NCBI GenBank assembly: GCA_027924645.1
Contig: BSBN01001017.1
Coordinates: 10,318,501 to 10,382,500, forward strand
Source of the DNA: Cunninghamia lanceolata
Lineage: Eukaryota > Streptophyta > Pinopsida > Cupressales > Cupressaceae
Length of the DNA: 64,000 nucleotides
Direction: 5' to 3'
This document shows, piece after piece, positions 55,323 to 64,000 of this stretch. The translations under genes were made by a program, and so were the position numbers. Positions within the stretch are counted from its first letter, which is position 1. Each line of letters begins with the position of its first letter. The notes below the pieces were generated by a model. The model was not told the origin of the DNA. It was given only the letters and a program-made list of their open reading frames with translations, and ran no database searches.

Positions 55323-56885
55323 GGAAAAACCCACATTCTCCTCTTCCATGGTCTTTAAGAACTCCTTTTCATCCACTAGCATCACACTAGAGCCCACTTG
55401 TGATGTCACATCCTCTTATTGCAATGGTATTAGGTTATAAGAGACCCCATCCTTCTCTATAACATATGTATTCTTCCTCCCATCATGCTTATCATTCCTA
55501 TCATACTGCCATGGTCTACCAAGTAGCATATGGCAAACATCCATGGGAATGATGTCACACAAGACTTTATCCTTATATCCCCCTATGTGGAACTTTACCC
55601 AAGTTTGTTCATTCATCAACACTTGCTATCCCTTGTTCAACCAAGAGACCTTGCATGGAGTGGCATGAGGTATCCTTTTCAACTTCAACTTGTCTACCAT
55701 TTCAACAAAAACCAAATTGCCAGTACTACCAGAATCAATAATAACTTTACAACATTTACCTTAGCATTTGCATGCAGTCCTAAAGAGTGACTTCCTTTGT
55801 GGTGGTTCCTTCTCCATAGGCACTTTGATTAAGGTTCTTCTCATCATGAGAGATTCTCCAACTTCCGGAGTAGTATCATGTAATGGAGAGTTCACACTTT
55901 CACTATCTTCTACTTGTGCAATCTGATTTCTTCTTTCTCCTCCAAATGAAGTGGTGGACTAATTTTTAGTACATTGCCAGGCTTGATGGACTACAAATTT
56001 ATTGCACTTATAGAATTTCTCAGTGAATCCACTTGATCCTCCCCTTTGGCCTCCAAATCTGCCCCTATTGTTGGGTCTTCTTCCTCTAAAGCTGCCCCTT
56101 GAATCTAAAATTTGTTCTTGATTGCTGCTTGTTTCACCTTGTGTTCTTTGGGACTACCCCCTACCAGCAAATGTCCCTCTTCTTCTAAAACTCCTTCCTC
56201 TACCCCTACTTTTCTTTTCTTGTCTCCTTCTCAACTTATCTTCAGCCTTCATGACAAATTGATAACATTCCTCCAACATTCTAGGACATGTAAGACTCAT
56301 TTCATCTTGTATGTTGTACTTGAGACCATTGATGTATCTTGCAATCTTTTCCACATCATTCTCCATGTGGCCTGACCTAATACTTAGTTTGTAGAACTCC
56401 TATGTATAGATAGTCACATCCATGTCTTTTTGCTTCAGATTTTGAAGTTATTTTTGTAATTGAATGGCATAGTCATCGGGTAGGAATTGGCCTTTGAGTT
56501 TGGCAACCATCCTATCCCAAGAGGTGATTTTGGATTTGCGCTTCTTCCTCCTCTCATCTTGCACATAGTCCCACCAAAGTAAGGCATGGCCCTTCAATTT
56601 TGTCTTGGCCAACTTCACTCTTTGTCCCTCTAGTACATCTTCATATTCAAAATAGTTGTCTAGTGCTCCTATCCAATCTAAGAGTTCCTCACTGTCCAAG
56701 TTTCCTCCATACACTGGTAGATCCATCTTTATCTTAGGACCTTCTCCTTTGATTGCCTTTAATAGCTTTGCCAGTTTCAAGTCATCAAGATCCAACTCTT
56801 CTTGGGACCCTTCTTGGGAGTTTTCCTCCAACCCTTCTTCTTCTTCTTCTTCTTCTTCTCGGTAACTCATATCTCCTATGACCAC
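55323..56885 (-). pseudogene. Chromovirus gag and protease
   Basis: Starts MVIGDMSYREEEEEEEEGLE (56885) with an acidic run. The gag domain has LPVYGGNLDSEELLDWIGAL, KLKGHALLWWDYVQDERR and ITSWDRMVAKLKGQFLPDDY (about 56720-56460), then KIARYINGLKYNIQDEMSL and a basic RGRGRSFRRRG stretch. The zinc knuckle is broken (YKCNKFVVHQAWQC; first Cys is Tyr, GH is VH, about 56020). The protease has KVIIDSGSTGNLVFVEMVDK (DSG intact, about 55745) and CHMLLGRPWQYDRN (about 55535). The frame reaches the 5-bp GGAAA duplication at 55323 and continues in phase at 43533. Stops only, no frameshift in this part. Confidence 0.9.
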
Positions 56886-57072
56886 TCCTCTTCTCTAACT
56901 TGTGTCAACTACAACAAGCCTGGCTTGAAGGATTTCTATCAACTTCTTCATTTGTCTCATCTCTCTTGCATGTTTCTCCTTCAATTCACTCACCTCTCTA
57001 GCAATTGTATTCCCTTTTGGAGACATCCTTATTTCTCTTCACTTCAATTTTTTCCTCTTCTAACCAACCTAT

Positions 57073-57084
57073 GCTCTGATACCA
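57073..57084 (-). promoter_or_regulatory. Chromovirus primer binding site (initiator tRNA-Met)
   Basis: Minus-strand TGGTATCAGAGC, three nucleotides after the 5' LTR end, the standard plant tRNA-iMet PBS. Confidence 0.92.
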
Positions 57085-57087
57085 ATT

Positions 57088-58265
57088 TGATGCAGAGTAG
57101 GGGTATAAAGTAATCAAACTCACTCAGACAACCACACACAAGAACCTTTAGTCATCAATCAATGGGCTTTCCTTCACAAATCACCATTGTTCCTTATAGC
57201 CTTTCAAATATGCATTTTTGGGCATAACTTTTGGAGAAAACCTGATCTACAAGAAAGGAGACCTATTTAGGATACCCTTTTGGCAATTCTTACACATATC
57301 TAGAAATGAGGTAGGGTTTCTTTGTACTGAAGGGTTCAAAAATTAACTATCCTCCTTCTTAACTAGGCCTAATTGGGCAGTTAGGCATGCCATAACTGAG
57401 TTCTTGGATTTAAGGAGTCCCTACTTCTATTCCAGGACTTCTAACACACCTAATATGACCTTAATGAACTGCTCACTCCTCATGGACTAGCCTACAATAG
57501 CCTTTACAACAAATCTCTAAGGCTCTAGGGTTTTCTAGGTGTGATACATAGAGATATTAGATGGTCAAAGCTTCTTCACATGTGTAAACCTACACCTCTG
57601 CCCCTGCAAGTTTGGAATATCAAAATACATGCAAACATAGGCCATTCCACCAATTTGCAGGGTTTTCTACTGGTGGAAGGCAAAAATATACATTTTTCTT
57701 ATTCACTGGTTACCCTAACTAGGGTTTGGACCAGTCTGGAAAGAAATACCTATAACTTCCTTAATTCTTAATGAAATTAGATGCAACAAAAAGAAATGAA
57801 AAGTAGATTCACTATACTTTCATTTCCAATTGGTCTCAAACTAGTACAAGGTCATACATATCTGTACCATGCAAGGTAACAATAAAGAAACATTTGAAAT
57901 GCAGAAATAAAACTATTTTTTATTGCTTCAACTTCAAAAATTTTGATCACCAACCCCTGGGGTCATGTTTACAAAGCCTATTTATGTTATTACAATTAGT
58001 TTTTCACCTTCAACTGATCCACAACTATACTTTAACAACATTTTGAAAAGTTGACAACAAAATGCAAAAAGTTATCAAGACAACCATGACAACATTTGAC
58101 AACTTTTACAAGAATTAACCAATTGACCGCAAATGTACACAAATGAGTCCAAATGGACAACAATGGCCCAAAATGGCCTTATTAACATGAAATAACACAA
58201 ACCAAAACAAAATCCCAACTTTTGACTCTTGGAGGCATAATGGACCTGTGGGTGCCCCTGCACCA
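57088..58265 (-). repeat. 5' LTR of the chromovirus
   Basis: Minus strand TGGTGCAGGGGCACC (58265) to CTCTGCATCA (57088), 1,178 bp, partner of 39425-40582. Flanked by TCATG at 58266-58270. Confidence 0.9.
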
Positions 58266-58760
58266 TCATGTGACCATTAGTAGTTTATTGCCAGTCATTT
58301 ATAACACGACCAAATTGATGACTAAACCATTTTTAGTCATTTATTGGTTGTTTTGATTGATCGATTTGGTAGTATATTTATTTGTTGATTTAGTCATTGA
58401 TTGCTGTAATCTGGTTACTTATTTAGTCATTTTTTTCACTGATATATTTAGTCATTGATTGTTGTTAACTAGTCACTTATTTAGTCATTTTTATTCACTG
58501 ATTTCTGTCCATTGGTAGTGTATTTAGTCATTAATTTTAATCATCATTTTGATCAATTTGGTAGTAGATTTAGTCATTTTTATTCACTGATTTAACATTG
58601 ATCATATATTTAGTCATATTTATTCACTGTTCACTGATTTCTGTCAATTGATAGTATATTTAGTCAATTTAATTATTAATTCATGTCAATTAGTAGTATA
58701 TTTAGTCATTTTGAAGCTTGCAATCTATGTAGATTTCCATCTGGCATTAATTGTTTTCTT
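58266..58760 (+). repeat. TTTAGTCATTT repeat array (probable CACTA subterminal region)
   Basis: Imperfect repeats of TATTTAGTCATTTTTATTC and CACTGATTTCTGTC, about ten copies of the TTAGTCATTT core, in T-rich DNA. It continues the short words seen at 39364-39424 on the other side of the chromovirus. Fits subterminal repeats of a CACTA transposon whose terminus is at 39350. Alternative: a simple intronic minisatellite. Confidence 0.45.
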
Positions 58761-58805
58761 CACACATGTCTCTTTGATTTTATTCATTAAATTCTGTGTA
58801 ACAGG

Positions 58806-59635
58806 ATTGTTGCGAGCTGAGCAATATAATCCACATTTGGATCTCATTTGCCTTGGTTTTATTTCCCCGCTGGCTTGAATGACTTCAATTCATTATGTTG
58901 GCTTGTGCGATCCTCTTTTTATGCAAGAGACGATGGAATCTGTGTCATTATTTTGTTCTTGCCTCTTCATTTTGCTCTTGCTATGTATTTGCAATGTCTA
59001 TCTATTCCCGCAATTGTCAACTTCATTTGCCTGTTCAATCATGGGAACAACCAATGCACGGAAGCATCAACTCAGATTTCATGGCTAGGGCCTTCAAACT
59101 TCTCGATGAAGAGCCAGTGGAGGATGCTTTAATAGATGTATGTGATAGAGATTTTCTGCTGTAATCCAGGGTATGTTATGCTTCACATCTAGTATCTCAT
59201 TTTATCTCAAATGCGATGGACTTATTTCATCAGGTTGATAAGGTTAAAAGGATAGCATCAATGTCTTTCATGACTATCTAGTCCCAAATGTCAAGCTATT
59301 TGAAGCTTTTGCTAGTTATAATCTCCATGATGGCTCAGCCTTGGTAGGGGGACTCTTCCTCCGTGAAGATATCATTAATAAACCCAGTTTTGACTATGTT
59401 TATCAAGCGATGATTTCAAGTTTGCAATTAGGTAATAGAGAGCTTTTTGATAATTCACTGCGGGTTCACAATTCTACATTTGGAAGGTCCAAAAGAGAAA
59501 TGATAGAGGAAGTATTCAATGCATGGAGCTTCTTGTCAAATTTCCAACCACCAGTAGTTCCCTTCACCAATGATGACATGGTCCTTTCTCAAGAGAATCC
59601 AACTGGGGGTTCATGGCTTTAGGGTTGCAGATATA
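58806..59635 (+). pseudogene. Unidentified exon-like coding fragment
   Basis: Splice-acceptor-like TTCTGTGTAACAG precedes GLLRAEQYNPHLDLICLGFI (58806). A second segment reads EQPMHGSINSDFMARAFKLL then DEEPVEDALIDVCDRDFLL (about 59045-59163). After an acceptor-like TTATTTCATCAG (59233) follows VPNVKLFEAFASYNLHDGSA, LVGGLFLREDIINKPSFDYV, YQAMISSLQLGNRELFDNSL and GRSKREMIEEVFNAWSFLSN, ending VLSQENPTGGSWL and TAG at 59620. The protein-like composition and putative splice sites suggest exons of a real gene. A frameshift near 59270 and stops suggest it is not intact. I do not recognise the family. It could be a host gene fragment captured by the CACTA-like element. Confidence 0.5.
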
Positions 59636-59880
59636 AATATGGACAACATGTGAACCACTCTTTCTGTTTTAAGTTTTTGGCTTCACTGTAACTTTGGTTT
59701 CCTTTTTGTCCAGAAAGGGCCTTTTAGATCTATAGCTCTGTTCAGGGCTCTTAGTTAAAATGCTTTGTTATGTTATCTTTTTGGCCAGGAAGGGCCTTTT
59801 TTGTAATTTGTAAAAATGCTTTTATTAATATTAATATATTATGATGCTCTAAGCATCCTTACCGATTCAAAAAAAATGTC
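59636..59880 (+). other. 3' UTR-like tail ending in an A run
   Basis: Two similar phrases, TTTTTGTCCAGAAAGGGCC (about 59705) and TTTTTGGCCAGGAAGGGCC (about 59778), then AT-rich sequence with TTAATATTAATATATTA and a terminal A8 (59869-59876). This resembles a polyadenylated 3' end of a plant LINE or of a retrocopied transcript. No LINE coding domain was seen. Confidence 0.35.
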
Positions 59881-60495
59881 AACCCTAGTTCATGTGTTGT
59901 CTTAGTAAATACTTGTACCATGAAAGAATCCATTAATTATACATAAATTCCAAATTAAGTTGATGAGAAAAGATCTTTGATATCCAACTGGGAAGCCTTA
60001 ACATCCAAAAATTACTAACTTGATGTTTCATAACAAGTTTCCCAACTGTGACATCATATTTACTTAGGAAACCAGATATTGATCTACTGCCATATTGGAT
60101 CTCACAGGATTCTCCTTCACAAACAACAAATGATATATATTAAGTGTTTAGTAACTTCTTTAATATTCCCATGTAAGCATACTAAACTAAGTGAGGTTGA
60201 GGGTTTGAAGTAGAGTACCATCTTCTTGGTATGTGCTTGACTTTGATGACTTGTATCTTAAATGAAAATAACAAGCTAGCTGCACTGTAAAATCATTGTT
60301 GCAAAAATAACCACAAAATCCTCTTTAATTAAAATAATCCTTCTAGATATTTCAAGACAAGATATTTTAGTTAATTTCTAAGAAAGCTAATAATTTCACT
60401 ATCCAAACAACCATCAATCTATTTACTATATATAATTTCCCATAATTCAGAATTTGAATGTAGGCTGAGTATTCTGGAGCAACACTCTACTTTTT
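59881..60495. other. No gene seen
   Basis: AT-rich spacer between the A-run tail and the PPR pseudogene. Confidence 0.5.
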
Positions 60496-61033
60496 TAGTT
60501 GGATCCTAAAAATGCTGCAACTTATGTTCTTCTCTAAAACATCTGTGCAGAAGTGGGCAGGTGTGGTGAGGTTCAAATAGTAAGGAGATTGATGAAAGAT
60601 AGAGGAATTAAAAAGATACCTGCATGTAGTTGGATCGAAGGGCATAAAATGGTACATGCTTTTTTGTGTAGGAGACTGATCACATCCACAAACATGGGAG
60701 AGCTATGCAAAATTGGAGAAATTGGCTTGGCAAATGAAGGCAGTAGGGTATTTCTAGATTCAAGACTTTTACTTAATGCCGTGGAATAGAAGAAAAAAGA
60801 ATCATTTATCTGCCACCATAGTGAAAAGTTAGCAATTGCATTTGGTTTGTTAAACATGGCCCCTGGTACAACCATTAGAGTTGTTAAGAACCTTCGAGTA
60901 TGTTCTAATTTTCACATGGCATCTAAATTCATCTCTAAGATTGTTGCAAGAGAAATTGTTCTGAGAGATGTGAACCATTTCCATCATTTTAAATAGGGTC
61001 AATGTTCTTGTGGAGAATATTGGTGATGCTAAA
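60496..61033 (+). pseudogene. PPR protein C-terminus with E/E+ and DYW domains
   Basis: Reads PKNAATYVLL and NICAEVGRCGEVQIVRRLMK, then DRGIKKIPACSWIEGHKMVH (E and E+ motifs, 60520-60670). After a stop come ICHHSEKLAIAFGLLNMAPG, TTIRVVKNLRVC and ASKFISKIVAREIVLRDVNH, FHHFK, a stop, GQCSCGEYW and TGA (60808-61033). This is the DYW domain, a cytidine deaminase-like domain used for C-to-U editing of organelle RNA. The HSE motif is present, the CxxCH motif is damaged (CSNFH lacks the second Cys) and the terminal DYW is EYW. Two in-frame stops make it a pseudogene. The PPR repeats expected upstream are not there. Confidence 0.88.
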
Positions 61034-61109
61034 TGAAACAATCTGAAAAATAGGCTTGCACTATAATAATGTGCACTACATCAGATATCCATTAATAACG
61101 AAGGGACAT

Positions 61110-61458
61110 CCATCAAAGCATAACATCAGGGATTTTTTTGTCATATGTTGTAGTTACAAGTTCCCTGCTAGACATACATGAAAATGTGGAAGCATAGACA
61201 AGGCAAGTGAACTGTTTCAAAAAATGTCTCAAAGAAATGTGATATCATGGAATGCCATGATTAAAGGATATGTTTAAAATGGGTTTTTTCTGAAAAGTCC
61301 TTAGAAATTTTTAAGAAAATGCAACCAGTGGGTGTAAAACCCAACTCCTCAACCTTTGAAAGCATCTTTTTTGCCTGTGTGTGAATTGGAGCTTTGGATG
61401 AGGATATGAACATCCATCAAAAGCATATTTGGAAGTAGATTTTTATCAGATATTGTAA
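61110..61458 (+). pseudogene. PPR repeat fragment
   Basis: Reads SYVVVTSSLLD, then KCGSIDKASELFQKMSQRNV and ISWNAMIKGYV (classic PLS-type PPR repeat, 61195-61275). After a frameshift come SEKSLEIFKKMQPVGVKPNS, STFESIFFACV, GALDEDMNIHQKHI and, at the end, DIVIASS. Two stops and a frameshift. These repeats normally lie N-terminal to a DYW domain, but here they follow the DYW segment at 60496-61033, so it is either a second gene copy or a rearranged piece. A palindrome starts at its end. Confidence 0.85.
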
Positions 61459-61769
61459 TTGCAAGTTCCAGTTTGGATCACCAAAGCCTTCACAAAAATT
61501 TTTGCACAAAATTCAATAATGAAGAATTTATGCAGAAATTCTCTTTTGAATGATGCACAAAGCCTCCACCGCAACACTGCACAGTTTGTTGCCGGGCCTT
61601 GTGGTGATACGGGAATCACCCGCATCACTGCAAGGCCTAGCAATAGTGCGGTGTTGCAGTGGAGGCTTTGTGCATCATTCAAAAGAGAATTTGTGCATAA
61701 ATTCTTCATTATTGAATTTTGTGCAGATGTTTTTGTGAAGGCATTGGTGATCCAAAGTGGAACTTGCAA
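61459..61769. repeat. 311-bp near-perfect inverted repeat (foldback)
   Basis: The left arm TTGCAAGTTCCAGTTTGGAT (61459) pairs with the right arm ending ATCCAAAGTGGAACTTGCAA (61769). Pairing continues inward through AATGATGCACAAAGCCTCCA and TGGAGGCTTTGTGCATCATT for about 120 bp. The core holds a further, less perfect pairing (GCCGGGCCTTG with CAAGGCCTAGC). Because the arms are nearly identical, both strands encode almost the same peptide. No clear TSD was seen. It could be a MITE/foldback element, an inverted duplication or a small-RNA precursor locus. Confidence 0.85.
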
Positions 61770-62599
61770 CATTTCTGTTTGAATAGATAGGCGGATAAGG
61801 TACACCCTCCATTCCACCAGCTCTGCTACCTCCAACTGGACCTATGACAAGTGATTGAAGGAATAAATTACAAAAAATATCATCCTATCTATTTATGATG
61901 TTTTTCTAAGCATAAAAAAATTAAACAAACAAACTACAAAGCATACAAGTACATCTCTTAGTTGTATAGACCAGGATACTTCAACCACCATTATACCACT
62001 CAATGAATACTAACCAACTCCTAAGTCATGATCCAGATGACTCCTTTGGCACCTTGTAGGTGGTTCTGCATATGAAAGCTTTGGGTCCTAACAAAAAACC
62101 ACAAAATCAAGGAGTTCAAACCAAGAATAAATAATATAGGGAAAATAACCTACAATAAAGATACTTTCATACATTTGATAAAAGAACATTTGATAAATCC
62201 ATAAATCCATGCAAATTTCCTTCCATAAATCCATCTTAGGGATCCATATTTCTTTTAAAATTATTCCAGGAGTCATTCATAAGCACCCCATACCAATTCC
62301 ATGTGAAAGATATTTGTATTTTTTACCATTGATGTGTTTTTGTCTCTCATCATAGTTCTGCAGGTCACTCAAAAGGTCTTGGCGGGTGTACGGGAACCAA
62401 GGATAATAAGGGAGCAGTTATTGCTATCTCGCAGCATGAAGAGATTACACTTACGACATTGCGAGATGCAGAGATTGATTATCGCAACCCCGTAGTAGTC
62501 TCAAAACGAAGTGGTGAGCTGATGGTATAAATTTAAGTGGCATATGATACTTCATAGCGGTCCTGCGACAATTAAGAGAATAACTGGTGGTAATGCGGT
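61770..62599. other. No gene seen
   Basis: AT-rich to 62340, then a change to sequence with CGCAG and GCGAGATGCAG words (62440-62520). No domain recognised. Confidence 0.45.
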
Positions 62600-62872
62600 A
62601 AGAAAAAGTAGAGGAAAATAGTACACCACGCCCTTGCAGTGGCCTCAAGTGAGGTTTGAGGTATGGCGGTAAGGAGCAGAGGAAAATAGTACACTGCGCC
62701 CCTGCGGTGGCCTTAGTTTGTGGTATGGCGGTAAGGAGTAGAGGAAAATAGTACACCGTGCCCCCGCGACAGCCCAAGTGAGGCTTGCGGTATGGCAGTA
62801 AAAAGGAGTAGAGGAAAATAGTACACTGTGCCCCCGCGATGGCCTCAAGTGAGGCTTGCGGTATGGTGATAT
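62600..62872. repeat. Minisatellite, four units of 62-70 bp
   Basis: GAGGAAAATAGTACAC recurs at 62611, 62679, 62741 and 62811 (spacings 68, 62, 70). Units also share GCGCCCCTGCGGTGGCC or CCCCCGCGATGGCC and AGGCTTGCGGTATGG. They are clearly more GC- and CpG-rich than the surroundings. Confidence 0.85.
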
Positions 62873-64000
62873 AAAGAGTTTAAGTTATGTAAGTGTTGAA
62901 TATCGCAGCCTAGCGACAGTTTCAATGAAGGAGTGTGGTAGTATGGTGAAAGGCTTCAAGTGATGTTTAGTATACTGCGGTCCCGTGATGGTCAAAGAAA
63001 TAGTTTGCGGTACTGCGACAGGGAACAAGTCATGGTGATATAGTTGAATTTTTGAGACAATATTTTTGAAATGGAGATAGAACAAACTATGAACTTTCTC
63101 AGACACAACCAAGCGATGACTTACACCCTCTACATGTTCCATAGAGTTGTCTTTATGGTAGAGATAAGTCAAGGGATAGTAGTTTGCAGTCATTACATTT
63201 CATGAAGGAGTGGGATTCTAAATAATTTTTGGTGTTGAGATACCCCTACTACCAAGATAAGAATCATGTGAGGATCTACCTTAAGGCAATAAAGAGATAC
63301 AGAGCTATGCCATGACTTACACCCCTTTGATAGTTGAACAAATATAATTAGAAGCAACAAAATAAAAGATCATTAACCATGATTAGACATTCACTTTAAT
63401 TTTGTATCTATGGCCCATTGGCTCTAATAGTTGCCATCCTATCTTGTTTCTATTGTTGATTCTATGTGTTCCTCAGAGTTATAAAAGCAGACACGACAAA
63501 CAACTCCATCGTAGGCAATCGATAAAATCATGAGCCCCCAAAGCCAAAGCATTGGAAGGCCTCTTTTGGTTCAAAATGACAGTCAATAGAATGGTAATAA
63601 AATCCTTGGTTGACACTTCACATTAGAAACTCATTTGTTAAAATATGTCAAAACAACAGACAATCACTACTAATCTCATTTTTCAATGCCTATTGGTATC
63701 CTAGATGATATCACCATTAATAGCATTTTGTGGATTGTGTCTAAATGTATGATCTATTTTAGCTTTTGGTATTATCCCATCTCCGGGGTCATATGCCTGT
63801 CTTAGTAAGATATATCATTTCTCTTTGTCAAGCTATCTTAGTGAAGCCTCAAATCAGTTTTTATTTTTGCCCATAATGCTCTTCATTTGTGTAATAATGT
63901 TGGCCAAGGTATTGGTAACGAAGTTGCCAAAGACATGGTGATATAGTTGAATTTTTCAGACAATATTGGCCCGATCAAATCAAAGAACACTTTTTCTGCC
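62873..64000. other. Unassigned, with a 32-bp direct repeat 903 bp apart
   Basis: CATGGTGATATAGTTGAATT plus about 12 more bases occurs at 63031 and 63934 with one visible mismatch. Degenerate TATGGTG, TACTGCGACAGG and CTGCGGTCCCGTGATGG words continue from the minisatellite to about 63020. No coding domain seen. The window ends inside this region. Confidence 0.4.

Larger units (their letters stand above)
39425..58265 (-). mobile_element. Chromovirus (Ty3/gypsy with chromodomain), hosting nested elements
   Basis: Minus-strand element with 5' LTR 57088-58265, PBS 57073-57084, gag-protease 56885-55323, RT to chromodomain 43533-40638 and 3' LTR 39425-40582. The TSD is TCACG (39420-39424) versus TCATG (58266-58270), differing by one CpG-to-TpG-type change. 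A Sirevirus-like element sits at 43534-55322. Removing that insert plus one GGAAA copy (11,794 bp) leaves a 7,047-bp chromovirus whose protease and RT are in the same frame. Apart from stops, there is a single frameshift, near 42490, between RT and RNase H. Confidence 0.92.

Noticed and set aside
56656..57113. Ser/Phe-rich plus-strand frames
   Set aside because: Antisense of the poly-Glu start of the chromovirus gag.
59705..59876. LINE 3' end
   Set aside because: A-run and GGGCC phrases are suggestive, but no LINE coding domain or TSD was found; kept only as a UTR-like tail.
61446..61835. Two near-identical proteins on opposite strands
   Set aside because: Direct consequence of the palindrome; not independent genes.

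Overview
This window is plant nuclear DNA, AT-rich and almost entirely made of nested, decayed transposable elements. Evidence for a plant: Ty1/copia, Sirevirus, Athila and chromovirus LTR retrotransposons, a tRNA-derived SINE, a CACTA-like end, and a PPR-DYW (organelle RNA-editing) pseudogene. The density and age of the nests suggest a large, repeat-rich seed-plant genome (a gymnosperm would fit), but the sequence alone does not fix the species. No intact host gene was found. All coordinates and motif counts were read by eye.

Layout. 1-9059: a minus-strand LTR element with no visible pol (LARD type), carrying a gag-like G-patch reading frame; its 5' LTR holds a full-length tRNA-SINE with a 17-bp target duplication. 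9060-14376: mostly featureless AT-rich DNA with two LTR-like blocks. 14377-18540: a wrecked plus-strand Ty1/copia polyprotein split by a solo LTR (16288-17511). 18547-20183: the 3' end of a minus-strand copia element. 21190-23397 plus 36326-37371: two halves of one minus-strand accessory reading frame, split by a 12.9-kb Athila-like element (23398-36325) with gag, protease, RT, RNase H, integrase and an extra 3' reading frame. 38275-39349: copia RT remnant, cut by a CACTA-like terminus at 39350.

39425-58265 is the centrepiece. A chromovirus (minus strand, TSD TCACG/TCATG) contains a Sirevirus-like element (plus strand, TSD GGAAA), which contains a short non-autonomous element (TSD ATGCA), whose 3' LTR contains a solo LTR (TSD ATTAG). 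Removing each insert plus one TSD copy restores the reading frame of its host, both for the chromovirus protease-RT joint and for the Sirevirus accessory frame. The Sirevirus-like element keeps its LTRs, primer binding site, gag with four zinc-knuckle positions and four AAAGGGGGAG polypurine tracts. It has no pol; a frame of roughly 1,100 codons with no recognised domain occupies the remaining interior.

58266-64000: T-rich TTTAGTCATTT repeats (probably CACTA subterminal), an unidentified exon-like coding fragment, a PPR-DYW pseudogene, a 311-bp palindrome, and a 62-70-bp minisatellite. Most in-frame stops in the elements are TAG where Gln is plausible, and CpG sites inside motifs are often decayed, consistent with long-term cytosine methylation and deamination.
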